A stretch of DNA of 33,015 nucleotides from Phallusia fumigata (GCA_008931825.1 QXVZ01000245.1:2243-35257), one strand, 5' to 3'. Positions 10,001 to 21,616 are shown, counted from the first letter of the stretch. Numbers and translations: made by a program. The notes: a model not told the origin generated them from the letters alone.

Positions 10001-13000
10001 AACATTCGAATATTTTAACTTACAGCTGTTTGATGTCACCACGTCACGTGAATCACTTGTCATAAATGGGCGTTCCTGATCACGTGATGCTCTTAATAGC
10101 AAACTCTTTTCTGCTTTCCGACTCTCTACACCGTCATGCATTGTATTAGAGACATTATTTGCAAAAAAGTTGTTTGTAAACGTAATAAAAACGTTACCAC
10201 GACTTAAACGGGCTGCAGAGGGAATGAAAGGGAAACGGTCACGGATGTCACGCCCTGGTGATTCCTCACGTTCCGATCGTGTGGGTTCAAATATTTTCGT
10301 AGCGATAGGGGGCAGTAGTCGAGATTCTTTAAAAGAAATGTATCATTGGGAAGCTATGCCACATAAAAGGAAACTAATGTAATTTAAATAAAAGTAATAT
10401 TTTGGTAAAACGGTGTGCTGACCCGCTCTTGATATGAGACGGTCTCTCGAACGCTTTCTCGGAGTCACTTCTTCATATGACTTTAAATTTAGCTTTTGCA
10501 TCATTTGTATTAAACCCGCTATCTGCCGTCGTTCGAGGGACTTTTCAGGAATAGCCTTTCTCCATGGAATTTTGGGACGGGGAACTATCTCCATGACACC
10601 ATCGTTTTTCATAGGTGTTGGTTGATCGATTGCTGTGGACTTTCTTTGACGGTTAATGCGACGTGCTTCCTTTTGTGCCGGTTTCTTAAACTGAACTACT
10701 CTGAAACACAAATGAAAACACAAGATATATAGCAACAATGTATTTTTATAGGTTTCTTGCTATTCATTATTGACAACTTCCTGCTGATGATTCGCAGTTA
10801 TCAACGTTTTTTTGCACTAACTTCTCAATTATCTGTTGTTTAAAGCTTTCTCGTGATGTCACAGATTTTCGCAGTGACGGAAGTGACGTGGGCGATTTTC
10901 CAAACACACTGGATGTTGATGAACGGCGTGACGAACGTCCAACTTGTTGATGGGAGGACGACTTAGGTTGTATTATTTCAAATCCGTAGCGTTCCGCTAA
11001 GCGTGGCGTGGATGCCATAGATACATCGCCCTGTGAATAACGTTTTTGGCTGTCATTTCAAACATCCTTTTCTATGTGCATTACAGTCACATAGTTTTGA
11101 AACAACTTGCTTCATTCTTGTACGGTTCCTTAATGCTTATTTGATTGATAACACACTTTTTAAAACAAAGTGTGTATTGCTTCCTAAATTCGTAATGTAT
11201 TCCACTGATAACCCGAATAAATTTTGGATGCTGTCTTTTGTATGCTACCAACATCAACACTAAAATGTGAAAATATTTTTACTAACCTTTCACTGTAGCT
11301 CTAGAGCTCTAAAGTCACGTTTTCGTATCATGAGGCAGCGAAATGCCTCCGACTCGATATAGTACCTGTCAAGTTGTGTCTACATCAACCCCGAACCGCC
11401 CGTGCGTGACACAAAAGCTAAGCTAGTCGTTACCTCAGGGGAATATTTTGTTTGAAGTTTGCGATGAAAGACGCGCAATGCAAACATTAGGCTATCCCAA
11501 ACAGGCCAAGTTTTGTATTCACTGGGATTATTGAAAACCAAAGTGATGGTCGTGTCACATACAGACCATGTTATAGGTGAGGCGCTGTACATATACACAG
11601 AATCTTACAATTGGGCTGTTTAGGTGAAAGGGATTTAGAACATTTTTGAAGTTCTAAAGCGAAGAAAAGATTTATTTACCAAAACTAGAAAAATGAATAA
11701 ATTGATCAACACAAAGTCGTCAAAATAAAAATCGTGGAACACCCCTAATTTTCCTAGTTTTCAGTAAAAAAAAGTGTGGCTCACTTTACATGTTAGGAAA
11801 TGGTAACTCAACACCTACATTTTCAATTCGCTGCTTCATAACATCTATGACAATCTTCTCCTCTTGGACCCTTTCCTTCGGGTCCGGAATTACACTTCCT
11901 CCACCAGTCATCTCACTCAACTCATCGCAAAGCTTTTCCCATGAGTCGATCCCAAACTTCACCTCCAGGATCAATTTTGCTTTCTCCCGAAGCCCGTCAT
12001 CGTCGTCCGCTAGAAGGCGAAACAGTTCCTTCTGTATTAGATCGTTGGGGGGAATTCCCGATATAATGGCATCAAGGGCGTTGTCAGCGAGATTCACGCG
12101 ATTGGGATGAGTTGCGTGGGGATTTGTTACATCGTAGGAGGGTTTCAAGAACTTGGCGAGATGTTTCTGAGCTTTGCTTATTGCTTGCGTTGATAGGTAC
12201 TCCTCCCCACCACCTGGTAAAATAGTCACTTTGTAATGGGGGATAGGAATAAACGAGAAATACAATATATTTAATTAGAAAATGCCTATTTAAGTGGGCT
12301 TTATTTTATTGAAAGTGAGCACAAACTTACCGGCACGGACTGGATATTCTTGTACGAGCACCAGCATGTTTTCTATTGCCTTTTCGTGGGCAAATAGTCT
12401 GCAGGTATCTCCTTGTTCAACAAGAGCGTACATCACTGAATCTGGGGTCACCTCTTCTAACTTCTTGCGGAACCAAGGAGCTGAAGTTATGTCCTAAACA
12501 TTTTGCACTTGTTTACCTAAATCGTCTTGACGCAAATTTGTTTTCTTTGTCCGAATGTGTTTGCATCCTATTAAGCGATCGGTCTGTAAAATGTTTCTGA
12601 AAATGACATTGTATTCTGAACCGGTTCTTACTGCAGCAAAACTGTGAGTAAAAAAAGAAATAACCTTCAAAACTTTTGGAATTTCTGACATCTTCTCCGA
12701 TGCACGAATCACCGCTGTCAGGCGCTGTTCCTTTAACTTCGCTTTTAGATCGTCACGCTTGGATGGAATAGCGCTGGAAGGCGGTTGGCGCTGAACCGTG
12801 GCAACAGATGACGTCAAGTCCGACTTTGACGCACGTACGGGAACCTGCTTTTTTTCAGATGTTTTTCCAATGTAAGACACATCGCTTCTTTGTTTCTCAT
12901 CCTTGTCGTGGAGCTCCTCCCGCTCCTGGACCTCCTGAAAGAACAACACTTTTCTTGTGGCGTCGTCCTGCGTCCGACTGGCCAATGATGACATGTTGCC

Positions 13001-16000
13001 AATATCTGGTGAGGTCATTCTTGAAGCAGCCCTTTGATCATCCGAGAAGTCCGGAAAAGACGTGAGGCTGCTAAAATCGGAAAGGCGAAATGAATCAGAG
13101 CTCTCATAGTCTATGGTAAAATGCGATTCGGAAGGCGATGACAAAGATGACCCATCGTAGGATGAATGGCTTGGCAAGTCGCCATGGGGAACAGGACGAA
13201 GCTTCCACTCTGCAATGGTTTTTATCTTTGGAGTTGGCGGACGAACCTTCTGCCTGATCACCGAGTTTTGGATGTAACCATCCGGGGCGATGGGATATTT
13301 GCTTTCCAGAATTCTTTTTGCTATTTTGCCATCAAACATACCCGCGTACTCAACAATTTTCGCGTAGCAATTGCTTTCTTTCTTTACAACATTTTTTTCA
13401 TCATTGAAAATTTTTTCAACGTTTGCCTTCTCTTTGTTTTTGGTTTTGTCTTCAAAATCTTTTGAATCTTTTCCGAAAGCCTTTTGTTTGCCACAAGGGA
13501 AAGTTTTCTCTTTTTCCACAATAACTTGCTTACGAGATTTTCTGTTAAGTTTGATCACTTTGCTGATCACCAGCTTCCATTTCTTTCTCCAGAGATCAGA
13601 AGATGCAGTAGATGACGTACTGTCGGCTTCCGTTACTACGATTTTTATCACGTGATCATCAACAGGTGAAGTCTGGATAATTAGAAATCCTCAATAACTT
13701 TTTAATCGTTTTTCGACTGACTTTGCTGCTAGGTTACCGAAATTTTGGCGTCGATTTCCACAATTGGTGTCTCATGTTTAGCTTTGAGAAGAGATTTGGG
13801 CTTCAAATCTGGTGAATGTTTGCGTTCTAGCGCTTCCAGTGGTGCTTCATTAAGATCGTATAGATTGTTGGTGGTTCTAAATTTCCCAAAAAGTTGCTAA
13901 TTTTGGGGGCCAGACGAGCGTATAATCTATTGCAATTATCTTTTTACTTTTTGTCACTGGTTATAACTTGTTTATAAACAAGATTTGAAAAACTGCCACA
14001 GGGAAATTATTAAAAATACCTATATCGTAACACAAAACTACCTTATGTCATCATCATAGGGCACAGCACATTCGTTGACGTCATCAAAAAAGTTCAAATC
14101 GTAAATTCTTCGATCCCTGATCAACTGACGCGTCATGAACTTGGACAGTTCGACAAAACAAACTCGCCCCCTTAGCGCCACCAATAGATCGCGTCCATTT
14201 GGAAAACAAACCGCTGTTGGGTGATGAGGAGCAAAGCACAATTCCCTCATTAACCTGCAAATGGTTTTTCTTAGAATTGCATGTTGTTTACTAATAAACT
14301 TTTTTATTGACCAACTTAGTCATCACCTATTTTTTTAATAATAAGCATATTTATAACAGAGCATAGACAACGTAGGTAAACAAAAACAGTGGGCTGGAAA
14401 TATTTCCACCTGTTGTCTTCATCCCATATTTTGACATATCCGTCATCACTGGAGCTTACAAAACAATTCAAAGTAGTCGAACTTTCCATGGACGTCACAG
14501 ATGACGCATGGTCGTCGTCATGTGGATGCATTTTTAGTGAGTCTGCTTCGTTAATGGGAGTTATTGATGATCGGTTTCCGAACATAGATGTGCCGTATCG
14601 TATCTGACACACAAAAAAGGATACAAGATGCACAAGCAACATGGTTTTTATCCAAATAACTTACCCGGGCCAGGTCTTTTACAGTTTGCGAGGTCTGCTT
14701 TAAAGCTGTTCTGCGATTGGGGGCATTTTTGTATACTGCGCTTTTCAGTACAAGCACAAAAATTCTATTGTCGCTGTTGCAGACACACAGCCTGTCGCGC
14801 AGAACCGCGAGAAATGCCGTATCAGCCATGCAAGGTGGAAGAGCGATCTTTAACTCCGGTTCCAGTCGAATCAGCATCGGCTCGTGCTGATGTCTGATAT
14901 GCCGGGTTGTCTCGGCAACAATTCGCCATGTGCGGATAGTAGATGACCCTACGCTTATCAGGTTCTTTTTGCATCGCAAAATAACTTCTTCTGCAACAAA
15001 TGGAGTCATGTACGTTTTAAATGTTTTAAAATGTTTAGCCATCTTTTGTGTTAGAATTTGGTTACTATTTTCGCCATGGGTTGCGGAATATGTATTCGGC
15101 TCAGTTACGCAGACGTCAAAACTTTTGGGCCTTGTGGGTGATGTACGTGGAGACGAAAATAAGGTAAATTGGCCAAACGGTTTGAATTCGATAAGCTGTA
15201 AAATCAGCGCAGGTTTAAACAGTGAGAATTACGCTTCAGTTTAATTACAAGTTAATTCGATGTCTGATTATTTAGGTTACCTGGAGTCAAGCTTGTATCT
15301 GTACCTCTTTCAATTGGTCCAATGAAACGAACGCCGCCTGGAAATAAAGCTGTTCCCCTTAGTACCCTATGTCATTGCAGCTAAACAGATCGTTTTGATA
15401 ATTCTGGCGGCGTGCAGTGTTATACCCAGGGAGACTTAAGCGGAATAATAAAAATCACAGCACAAACCTGTGTGGGCTTGCATTGTAGAAAACCGTAGAC
15501 AATTTGGGTGAACCAATGCTATCTGACCGTCCCGTAGACCCGCAAAGACAGCAGTGATGCCATCATGGCGACCTAAACTTAAAGTCACTGACGTCAAACT
15601 GTAGACGTCTTGGTCGTATGGAAGTGTTGGGACGTAACGCCGAATCGGAAGACTTGGATTGGTCGAACAATTGCACTGCATCACGTGCCCATCGCTTAGT
15701 TTGATGTAAGCGAAGTTGTAATAGGGGTCAAAGGTCATTTCGGTGAATGTCTAAAAGTGTTTTGTTTATATTGTCTGAAAAACCTGGTTTTTAACTTCTG
15801 ATTTGCATGCGATTTATTCAACAAATTTGGACCTTGGTTGACTTAAGACTATAATCTCTTTATCAGTTTCTAACCTGAAAGGTGGTCATCGGGTAGATCA
15901 TAGTCAACAAAAGCCCAGTTAGTGGTGATAAGACTGCAACTGATCCATCCTCTAACGACGCGAGGATTTTTCCAGCAATCCCCTCTTCTGGAACTCCCTC

Positions 16001-18678
16001 GATTCTCGTTAGTTTAACGGCGGACGAATGAAGGACAGAATATAGAGAGTAGACATTCGTAAGACGGTACAAACTCACCTTAAAAGAAAAATGTAAAAAA
16101 ATATCAATATACATTAAACTGTTGATCCTGTTTCAACGATACCGCAAGTTGTCAAAAAATGGACACCAATCAGTAGGTAGGGATGATTCAAACCCACGCG
16201 TACATAGAAGTGCATCTGGTCAAAGTTAAACGACATACCTACATAAAACTCAAATGTAGTCATATTTGGCACTTTAACAACCAACCTCACCTGTTGCTTG
16301 CTTTGGAAATAAATAAAACTAGGGTCTGCACCCAGAAAAATGTTTTCAATCTTCTGACCAGTGTCAATGCGTTGTGTCATTGTGAAAGTCTCCAGACACC
16401 AAACTCGGATTGAACCGTCAGTAGAGGCGCTAATGAGCATGGGGTGGATCGGATGAGCAATCAGTCCTGTGATTGAACTCAAGTGACCCCGAAGAACGTG
16501 GACCAGACCGAAATTGACCTGTTTAACACGATGAAAAATGCAAATATGTATAGCTTGTGTAGCTATATTTTCCATCTCACCATGTGCATGATCCGAATCG
16601 TTCCTTCTCCTCCTCCAGTGACAAAATATCCGAAACGCGCAAAGAAATCGCACCGCGTCAGAGAGACGTGACCGTGCACGTGATACGTCTTGCCCATAGT
16701 ATTTCGCTTGGTTGATCTTAATCCTACAGACGGCGCATTTTAAGTTTTTTATATGGTTGTTTTGGCAATAGGAGCACACAAAGCAGTAAAACCACAACAA
16801 AATTGCTGGGTAAATTTTGACTTAAATTTGAGAAAGTCTTACCCTCATCCGGCAAATCAGATTTGTGACTTTTGTCGTATCCATCCAAAACTTTGATCTG
16901 CGGGTCGTAAAGACGTACCCCCCACAACTGACAGCGCTTCATGTAATCGATGGCAAGAATCCCGTCATGACACACAGCTATCAAAAGGCGCTGCTTACCC
17001 CCCGAAATTGATGCTTTGCCCCGGTAAACACGCATGTGAAAAACCCAATCGTCGCTGTGGATGTTACACGAGAAAGGCGGAAGGGCCTGAATACGAGTTA
17101 ACAACTTCTTTGATACTGAACAGTGTTTCGATTTTTGTTCACTCTTACCTGAAGCATCTGTCTACCTGGTCCATAGCCTTCAGTGTTTTTGTGCTGAGAA
17201 ATTCCACCATGAAGTTTCAAGCTTCCGCGACGCACTCTGCCGGACGCAGTTGTTTCTAGAAGATGATAAACGGGTTTAAACTTAAAAATCGCTACAGACC
17301 AGGTGTGGCAATTGTTTTTTTTTCCATGGGGCCACATGAGAAAAAAAATGTTGCGAGAGGTCAAGCTCGAAAATGTCATTTATTCAATCAAACTTGTTTA
17401 TTTTGGTATTCCAAATTGGCCTTAACGAGCCAGTTGGACTCAACCAAGAAGGCGTATGTGGCCCGGGGGTGTACAATGGCCCCGGTCTGCTAAAGACCAT
17501 GGTTCAGTGAAAAAAATTCCACATTTTACAGCACCCTGAACCTGATCGACTGCAGCCGTTGGCACTGTATTTCACTGCGCGTTGGCCCAAAGAGTTACAT
17601 AGTCGGAACTTGCAACTAAGTGTGACTAACCCGCTTGCAAAAAAACCCAAAGATGTGTATATTTGAGTTACCCCTTCAAACCACCACCAACCATCCGATT
17701 GCGAAGACTTTAGATTGGTAGAAAGTCGAATCTTCCAAGGTTGAATGACTCCAATCCCACCAGTCACTACTTCGTCGGTGTCATCCAGGTAAACCATGGA
17801 GAGGACGGGCATGGCACAAACAGTCGGTGCTGACACTACTTTACATCGGTGAATTGTGTCAGCAAAAACTCTTAGGTTTTTGTCACTTCCGAAAGCTACA
17901 AAAAGCCTGCATGTTTCTTGGTTAGACTAACACATAACTTTTTTCTGCCTGTAACGGGTTGAAAGGAAATATGCGCTGTTAACGGTACAATTGTCCGTCT
18001 ACCTGTAGTTGGGAACCCACACTACGTGCTGTTGGGGAGGGCCATGGACAGGAAATCTTGTGCTGTATACCTCACTGGACTTTTTGGAGGCTTTAAAAGG
18101 GATTGAAAGAGTTTAATGGAAGTCACAAGTTTTTGCTTGAATGAGAAATTATTGATCAACGTCAAATTTTAAATCATTTTACTAAACTTAAGAAACACAC
18201 AATGTCAATTAATTTATTTTACACCGTGTCGTTTTGGTATGCCAACAGTTTGTTACCAAATCTATTACCTTTCGTGGCCAACATGGGAAAGTCTTGGTCA
18301 GTTTTGTGGTGCTTTCGCAGATGAAATACGTTTCCAGGTCCAGTTCCATGGTTCACTGAGGATTTAAAATACAAAATGAGTTCATTAACAAAGCTAAATA
18401 AAACGTGTCGACTGGCTGTTCTGAGCTAATTCAACCCAGGTATAACACTCTAAACAACAGTTTGCACCTAAAAATTCTTCCCGAACGGCGTTGCTCCGAT
18501 ACGCCACACAGCGGATCGGATCACGAAAAGAAAACGTCGCTTGGTGGTGAAACCCATGTGTAAGGCACATAGAGTTGTCGTTTCTTTTGTTTGTCCCACC
18601 TCCATTTTTGGCAACATATTCCAATTCCTCACTTACAATAGACCACTTTTTATACTTGGGATCGACAGCGTTAAGCAT
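7080..18678 (-). CDS. Very large WD40-repeat protein (WDR97/WDR87-like), 26 exons
   Basis: Exons on the minus strand, 5' to 3': 18678-18468, 18355-18269, 18090-18003, 17906-17672, 17280-17149, 17086-16843, 16723-16581, 16518-16291, 16078-15875, 15750-15468, 15337-15281, 15195-14665, 14603-14410, 14254-14042, 13876-13738, 13672-12665, 12493-12331, 12213-11790, 11365-11294, 11030-10822, 10700-10423, 10125-10024, 9349-8444, 8373-8038, 7850-7610, 7506-7080. Phases chain at every junction except 15281/15195 and 11294/11030, where a small exon is probably missed. The product is about 2,380 residues. The N-terminal ~950 residues carry WD-repeat blades, for example EVVTGGIGVIQPWKI, GHLSSITGLIAHPIHP then SIRVWCLE, and DDGYVKIWDEDNR. 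The next motif, MRELCFAP ... NGRDLLVAL, resembles what I recall of WDR97/WDR87 after their last blade. Later come a Lys/Arg-rich then Ser-rich exon (336 residues), a helical acidic exon, and a Ser/Thr-rich tail. Relatives are poorly studied, often linked to cilia or testis. No catalytic motif was seen. An alternative is two adjacent genes split near 11786. Confidence 0.75.
7517..7580 (-). repeat. Perfect 22-bp inverted repeat (mirtron-like hairpin) in the last intron of the WD gene
   Basis: Arms 7517-7538 and 7559-7580 are exact reverse complements over 22 bases, with a 20-base loop that can itself pair (ATGTG / CACAT). The hairpin fills most of the 103-base intron 7507-7609 and ends about 10 bases before its AG acceptor. 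It could be a tailed mirtron-like precursor, a tiny fold-back element, or a splicing structure. No target duplication was seen. Confidence 0.8.
8444..9349 (-). other. Single 302-residue Ser/Thr-rich, low-complexity exon of the WD gene
   Basis: This exon of the large gene has a 906-base open frame. The encoded segment is rich in Ser, Thr, Asn and Asp and shows loosely repeated units of about 25-30 residues. Each unit pairs a YxSN/SDHLSNN-like part with a THxTSSSxSL-like part; the phrases HVTKSSRSL, HLTSSSSLL and HITSSSQSL recur about 30 residues apart. It is probably disordered and heavily phosphorylatable. No known domain was recognised. Confidence 0.6.
14042..17906 (-). other. WD40 propeller-coding part of the large gene
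   Basis: Within this part, successive minus-strand exons encode recognisable blade ends. These include GIGVIQPWKI (17906-17672), HDGILAIDYMKRCQLWGVRL (17086-16843), GHVSLTRCDFFARFGYFVTG then EGTIRIMHM (16723-16581), GSIRVWCLE (16518-16291), ASLEDGSVAVLSPLTG (16078-15875), GLRDGQIALVHP (15750-15468), SSTIRTWRI (15195-14665) and GYVKIWDEDNR (14603-14410). About nine or more blades suggest two propellers or one propeller with divergent strands. Such domains act as protein-binding scaffolds; the partner is unknown. Confidence 0.7.
17295..17489. mobile_element. Possible hAT-type MITE in an intron of the WD gene
   Basis: The segment begins CAGACC and ends GGTCTG. Near its ends it has CATGGGGCC and GGCCCCGG, which resemble the G/C-rich subterminal part of hAT MITEs. 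It lies wholly in the intron between exons ending at 17672 and starting at 17280. I found no convincing 8-bp target duplication, so this is a tentative call. Confidence 0.3.
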
Positions 18679-18810
18679 TTTATACACAATACAAGTTTAT
18701 TCATATCCGCCTCTGTGCAACGTTAATACCCGCAGCGCAACAAAGCAAACTTCATATTATGACTAAATAGTTGCTTTTGTGACGTCACACTTATTACTTG
18801 ACATTACAAG
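18260..18810 (-). repeat. Segmental duplication, donor copy (5' end of WD gene)
   Basis: This segment holds exon 1, intron 1 and exon 2 of the WD gene plus about 130 bases of upstream sequence. It is strongly similar, in the same orientation, to 22270-22815. The copy here keeps intact frames and splice sites, so it is the functional one. Confidence 0.8.
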
Positions 18811-20059
18811 CTACAGTAAACTTTGGTAAATATGGACTCGATTGAACAGGCAAATTCATCCGGATTGGGGCTAGGCATGGGCGCCGGCAAGAATACTTGC
18901 CCCCTACTGGAATTCAAAACAATGTCCTTTAATAATTATATATGTTTCATCAAAACATCTTTGAATAAAAAAGTATGTAAGTTATGTGTATTAAGATTTG
19001 CACCCTGTTGAAAATTTTGCTGTTGGCGCTTATGGGCAAAGGTACTTGTTTTCAGACTGGCCTAAAATCACTTTTATTGAACACATTAGCGACCCAACGA
19101 TGATAGAGTTCTTACAATTTTGAAACGAATTTAGCCTATTCATAAAACGCAGGGATGGCAGTACAGCACGGTACGCAAAAATCGTCAAAGGGTAAGGCAC
19201 GGTGCGCCCTTCGTAACGGGTACGTCATACGTGCGTTAATAATGACGATTGATCAGCAAAGAGATTCCGAATTAAGAACGTTGTACGCTGTAGAGCACGG
19301 GTCCCATCTTTTTTGCGTCACTCACGAGTCGCGGCAGAGGCAGATATTGCGGCTTATGCAATCACGAAAAATGTCATTTTACAGTTTATTTATGAGGTAT
19401 ATGATGATATTTGCTGCGTGTTGCAATTTAAGAATTTTTGATTAACATCAACATCAATTAAGTCAGTCTTTTTTTTGCAACCATTATTCTCCGTCATACC
19501 TGGTAATACTTAACTTAATAGAAAAACAATTTTAGTGAATTGCTTTTCTGCTTGGACTATTATATTGCACCATTAATTAATATGAAGACCAAAACCATTT
19601 CGAAATAGCGTTTAAACTCTCATAATTAGCAGCCAAAATGTTAAAACTGTCCTAGTTCCTTCCCTTTGCCAAATTTTTAATCTCAACACTAGCTTCCTTT
19701 GACACCACAAATGCCATTGTAAAACATAATTTCAAAACACGTGTACAACGTATAGAGTAGTGAAACAATTAGCTTGCCAACGATTGATTTGTAATTGTTA
19801 TAAAGCATAAAGCATAGATCACATTACTACAATAAAATTGATGTGTGGAATTGGTCTATTCTGCACCAATTAGAAAATAACTTTGCGAATCGCATATGGC
19901 CCCGCGGCTAAAAAGGTTGGACAACCCCGACCTAAACCATAAAAGCGATTCGACAACCAAACCATCCCGAGCACAATCTAAGTAAGATGCTTCCGATCGT
20001 GAACGATTATCGTTGCAAAATGGACACATAAATTTTAAAAGTAAGGTCTGATCTTTATA
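18811..20059. other. Spacer upstream of the WD gene, no gene recognised
   Basis: Apart from the hAT-like segment at 19295-19930, no coding domain, splice pattern or RNA gene is visible. Short open frames on both strands (for example + 19155-19445) have no recognisable content. Confidence 0.45.
19295..19930. mobile_element. hAT-like non-autonomous element
   Basis: The left end reads GCACGGGTCCCATCTTTTTT. The right end reads CCCCGCGGCTAAAAAGG then TTGGACAACCCCG, whose complement matches the left end loosely. This pair is typical of hAT/Charlie-like termini. No transposase is visible in the 636 bp. A clear 8-bp duplication was not found, so the boundaries are approximate. Confidence 0.4.
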
Positions 20060-20452
20060 GCCCGGTGACAAATCCAAGGAAAATGGGTAAATTACGAAGC
20101 ACGGAATCCAATTTTCCGGAAATATTCTTCTCTATGCATTAAAGTTGGATATCAAAATCAAATTACGGCATATGTGCTTTATCTGGCTGCATTTTTAATT
20201 AACGCCTAAAAGTCCGCAGAAACTTCGAATAGCATATAAACGTTTGGCTAAACTTGGCTGTTGCTGTGGTAACGTACACTTCACGCCCGCATAAGTCAGA
20301 AGGTAAGAGTGTGACGTAACACCAATCCACTTCCCAAAAAATAAACTTAAGAGCCACATTTACTACTCTGTGCTTCTCTTATAATTGGCACCTGCTTTTT
20401 AAAAACCTCGCAAACTTTACAAGTTAGTCTCATTCTTTTTGCCGATAAAAGT
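20060..20452. repeat. Duplicated spacer, copy A
   Basis: This is similar to 23865-24250 and 26160-26530. Shared landmarks are a 'tgctttatctggct' block, 'cacgcccgca', a TGACGT/CCAAT-bearing stretch, and 'ttactactct' near the end. It precedes the peptide gene unit as copy B does. Function unknown; the CRE-like TGACGT and CCAAT boxes may be incidental. Confidence 0.7.
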
Positions 20453-20760
20453 CTGTGAGATGTTAACTGGCAGAATCCTGAAAACATGACAAGTTGTAAG
20501 TTGCATTGCCTTTTTTATTAGCAATGTCACTTGATGGAATAATGCAGTTATACACGGTGACACGTAAATCCAAACAAAAAGGCAGTTAATATTTATTCAC
20601 CTTTTGTTAGCTAGTTGTTTTAGGGCAAAATAATCTTCACTCGTGTATCATCTGCATTATGTGACAATCGCTAATAAAAATCAAGTGACAATTGCTAATA
20701 AAAAGGCGATGACTCACAACTTGTCATGCTATCAGGATTCCGCCAGTTTACGTCTCACAG
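20453..20760. mobile_element. Long imperfect palindrome (fold-back element) in spacer copy A
   Basis: The left arm, from CTGTGAGA at 20453 to about 20565, and the right arm, from about 20636 to TCTCACAG at 20760, are near-exact reverse complements over most of their length. The right arm has an internal duplication of about 26 bases (GTGACAATCGCTAATAAAA, then GTGACAATTGCTAATAAAA). The centre also self-pairs (AACAAAAAGG / CCTTTTGTT). In copy B (from about 24255) the left arm and centre exist but the right arm is missing. A fold-back transposon or MITE is likely; no target duplication was seen. Confidence 0.6.
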
Positions 20761-20865
20761 GGCAACATAACATACATGCATTTTTAGGTTTGCAATTTAT
20801 TTATGCTGTAAAAAACTTTGCCAACGAGTTCTTGATGTTTACCAAAGAGCATCAATTTATTTTGC

Positions 20866-20949
20866 CTAATCTACTTCGGTCGGTTTTACAAGATCTGCGA
20901 GGTCGCTGACAACATTTTCCAAGTTTTGATCATGCTTATGATTTACTTC
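20866..20949 (-). pseudogene. Partial acidic last exon of a fourth cationic-peptide gene (or an allele of the next one)
   Basis: The minus strand encodes the end of the acidic tail found in the neighbouring peptide genes: DQNLENVVSDLADLVKPTEVD and then TAG. It differs from the last exon at 20998-21110 at roughly one base in ten and stops four codons earlier. The rest is cut off by the assembly gap that starts at 20950. It may be a real truncated or fourth gene, or the other haplotype of the gene that follows. The TTTATT at 20796-20801 gives an AATAAA on its strand. Confidence 0.6.
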
Positions 20950-20971
20950 NNNNNNNNNNNNNNNNNNNNNN
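20950..20971. other. Assembly gap (22 N)
   Basis: The sequence restarts after the gap with the same words (CTTGATGTTTACCAAAGAGC) seen about 140 bases before it, at 20831. The true gap size is unknown and the two sides may be overlapping haplotypes. Confidence 0.99.
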
Positions 20972-20997
20972 CTTGATGTTTACCAAAGAGCATCAAT

Positions 20998-21515
20998 TTA
21001 TTTTGCTTCCTCTACTTCGGTCGATTTTACAAGATCTGCGAGGTCGCTGAGAACATTTTCCAAGTCTTGATCATTATCAAGATTTATTTCGTTCTCATCT
21101 TCCTCTTGTTCTACGAAATGACGTTGGTATTGTAACAATTTTACTGGTTGCAATTTCGCCAAAAAATTAAAAAGAAAACTTTCGATTACCGGGTATGTTG
21201 TGTGATTCATCCTTTCCACCACGTCTGCAAAAAATATTTTTAAACACATGAGACTTCATATGCGTACAACTACAACAGCAACTGTTTCGCTCCATTTGAT
21301 ATTTGGTGGCAAATAGAAGATTTTAATCTGTTGTTTAATTTTGTGTCAGTCAACGTGTATCACCTTCTGTGGAAGCAGAAAGACCGTCGTCGGTGGACAG
21401 TCCAGTGGCGCCGCAAACGTCGTCGATGAATTCGTATCCGAAGGAAAAGCGAATCACCAAAATCGATCACCAGCAGAAAAACTAGCAGCAGGGAGAGACA
21501 CGTCTGGACTTTCAT
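20998..21515 (-). CDS. Secreted Arg-rich cationic peptide precursor 1
   Basis: Coding exons 21515-21364, 21224-21190 and 21110-20998 join in phase to 99 residues ending TAA. Residues 1-22 are a signal peptide (MKVQTC, then a Leu/Val-rich core, then DFGDS). Residues 23-52 are a cationic core with 13 Arg, three His-Arg-Arg-Arg-like or Arg-Arg units, one Trp and a single Cys. The small second exon adds RGGKDE, and the third encodes a tail with 15 Asp/Glu in 37 residues. Signal, cationic and anionic segments in this order are how tunicate antimicrobial precursors such as styelins are built, so a host-defence peptide stored with a neutralising pro-region is likely. The core itself matches no family I recognise. 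The ATG was chosen because all three copies have CAG directly before it (an acceptor). A 5'UTR exon ends at 21589 with the donor GTAAGT. AATAAA overlaps the stop codon. Confidence 0.85.
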
Positions 21516-21588
21516 CTGCATTATCAGCTTGATGTTAAATGTTAAGTACAAAAAAGCCACATAGTACAGTTTTACAAAACTGACTTAC

Positions 21589-21616
21589 CTTGGATTCTTT
21601 AGTTTTATAAGTAAGA
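21589..21616 (-). other. Short 5'UTR exon of peptide gene 1
   Basis: About 25-30 bases downstream of the TATA box the minus strand reads CCAAG then GTAAGTCA at 21588. This strong donor pairs with the CAG acceptor just before the ATG at 21515, giving a ~72-base leader intron. Copy 2 has the same arrangement (donor 25104) and gene 3 a related one (donor 28479). The 5' edge is inferred from the TATA position. Confidence 0.6.

Noticed and set aside
10230..10290. GGTTCAAAT sequence resembling a tRNA B box
   Set aside because: No A box or stems at the proper distance.
12808..13065. Frames on both strands within the large WD exon
   Set aside because: Shadow frames of the 336-residue exon 13672-12665, which alone keeps phase with its neighbours.
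20643..20909. + strand frame of 88 codons ending near the gap
   Set aside because: It runs through the right arm of the palindrome and antisense to the acidic exon of the partial peptide gene.
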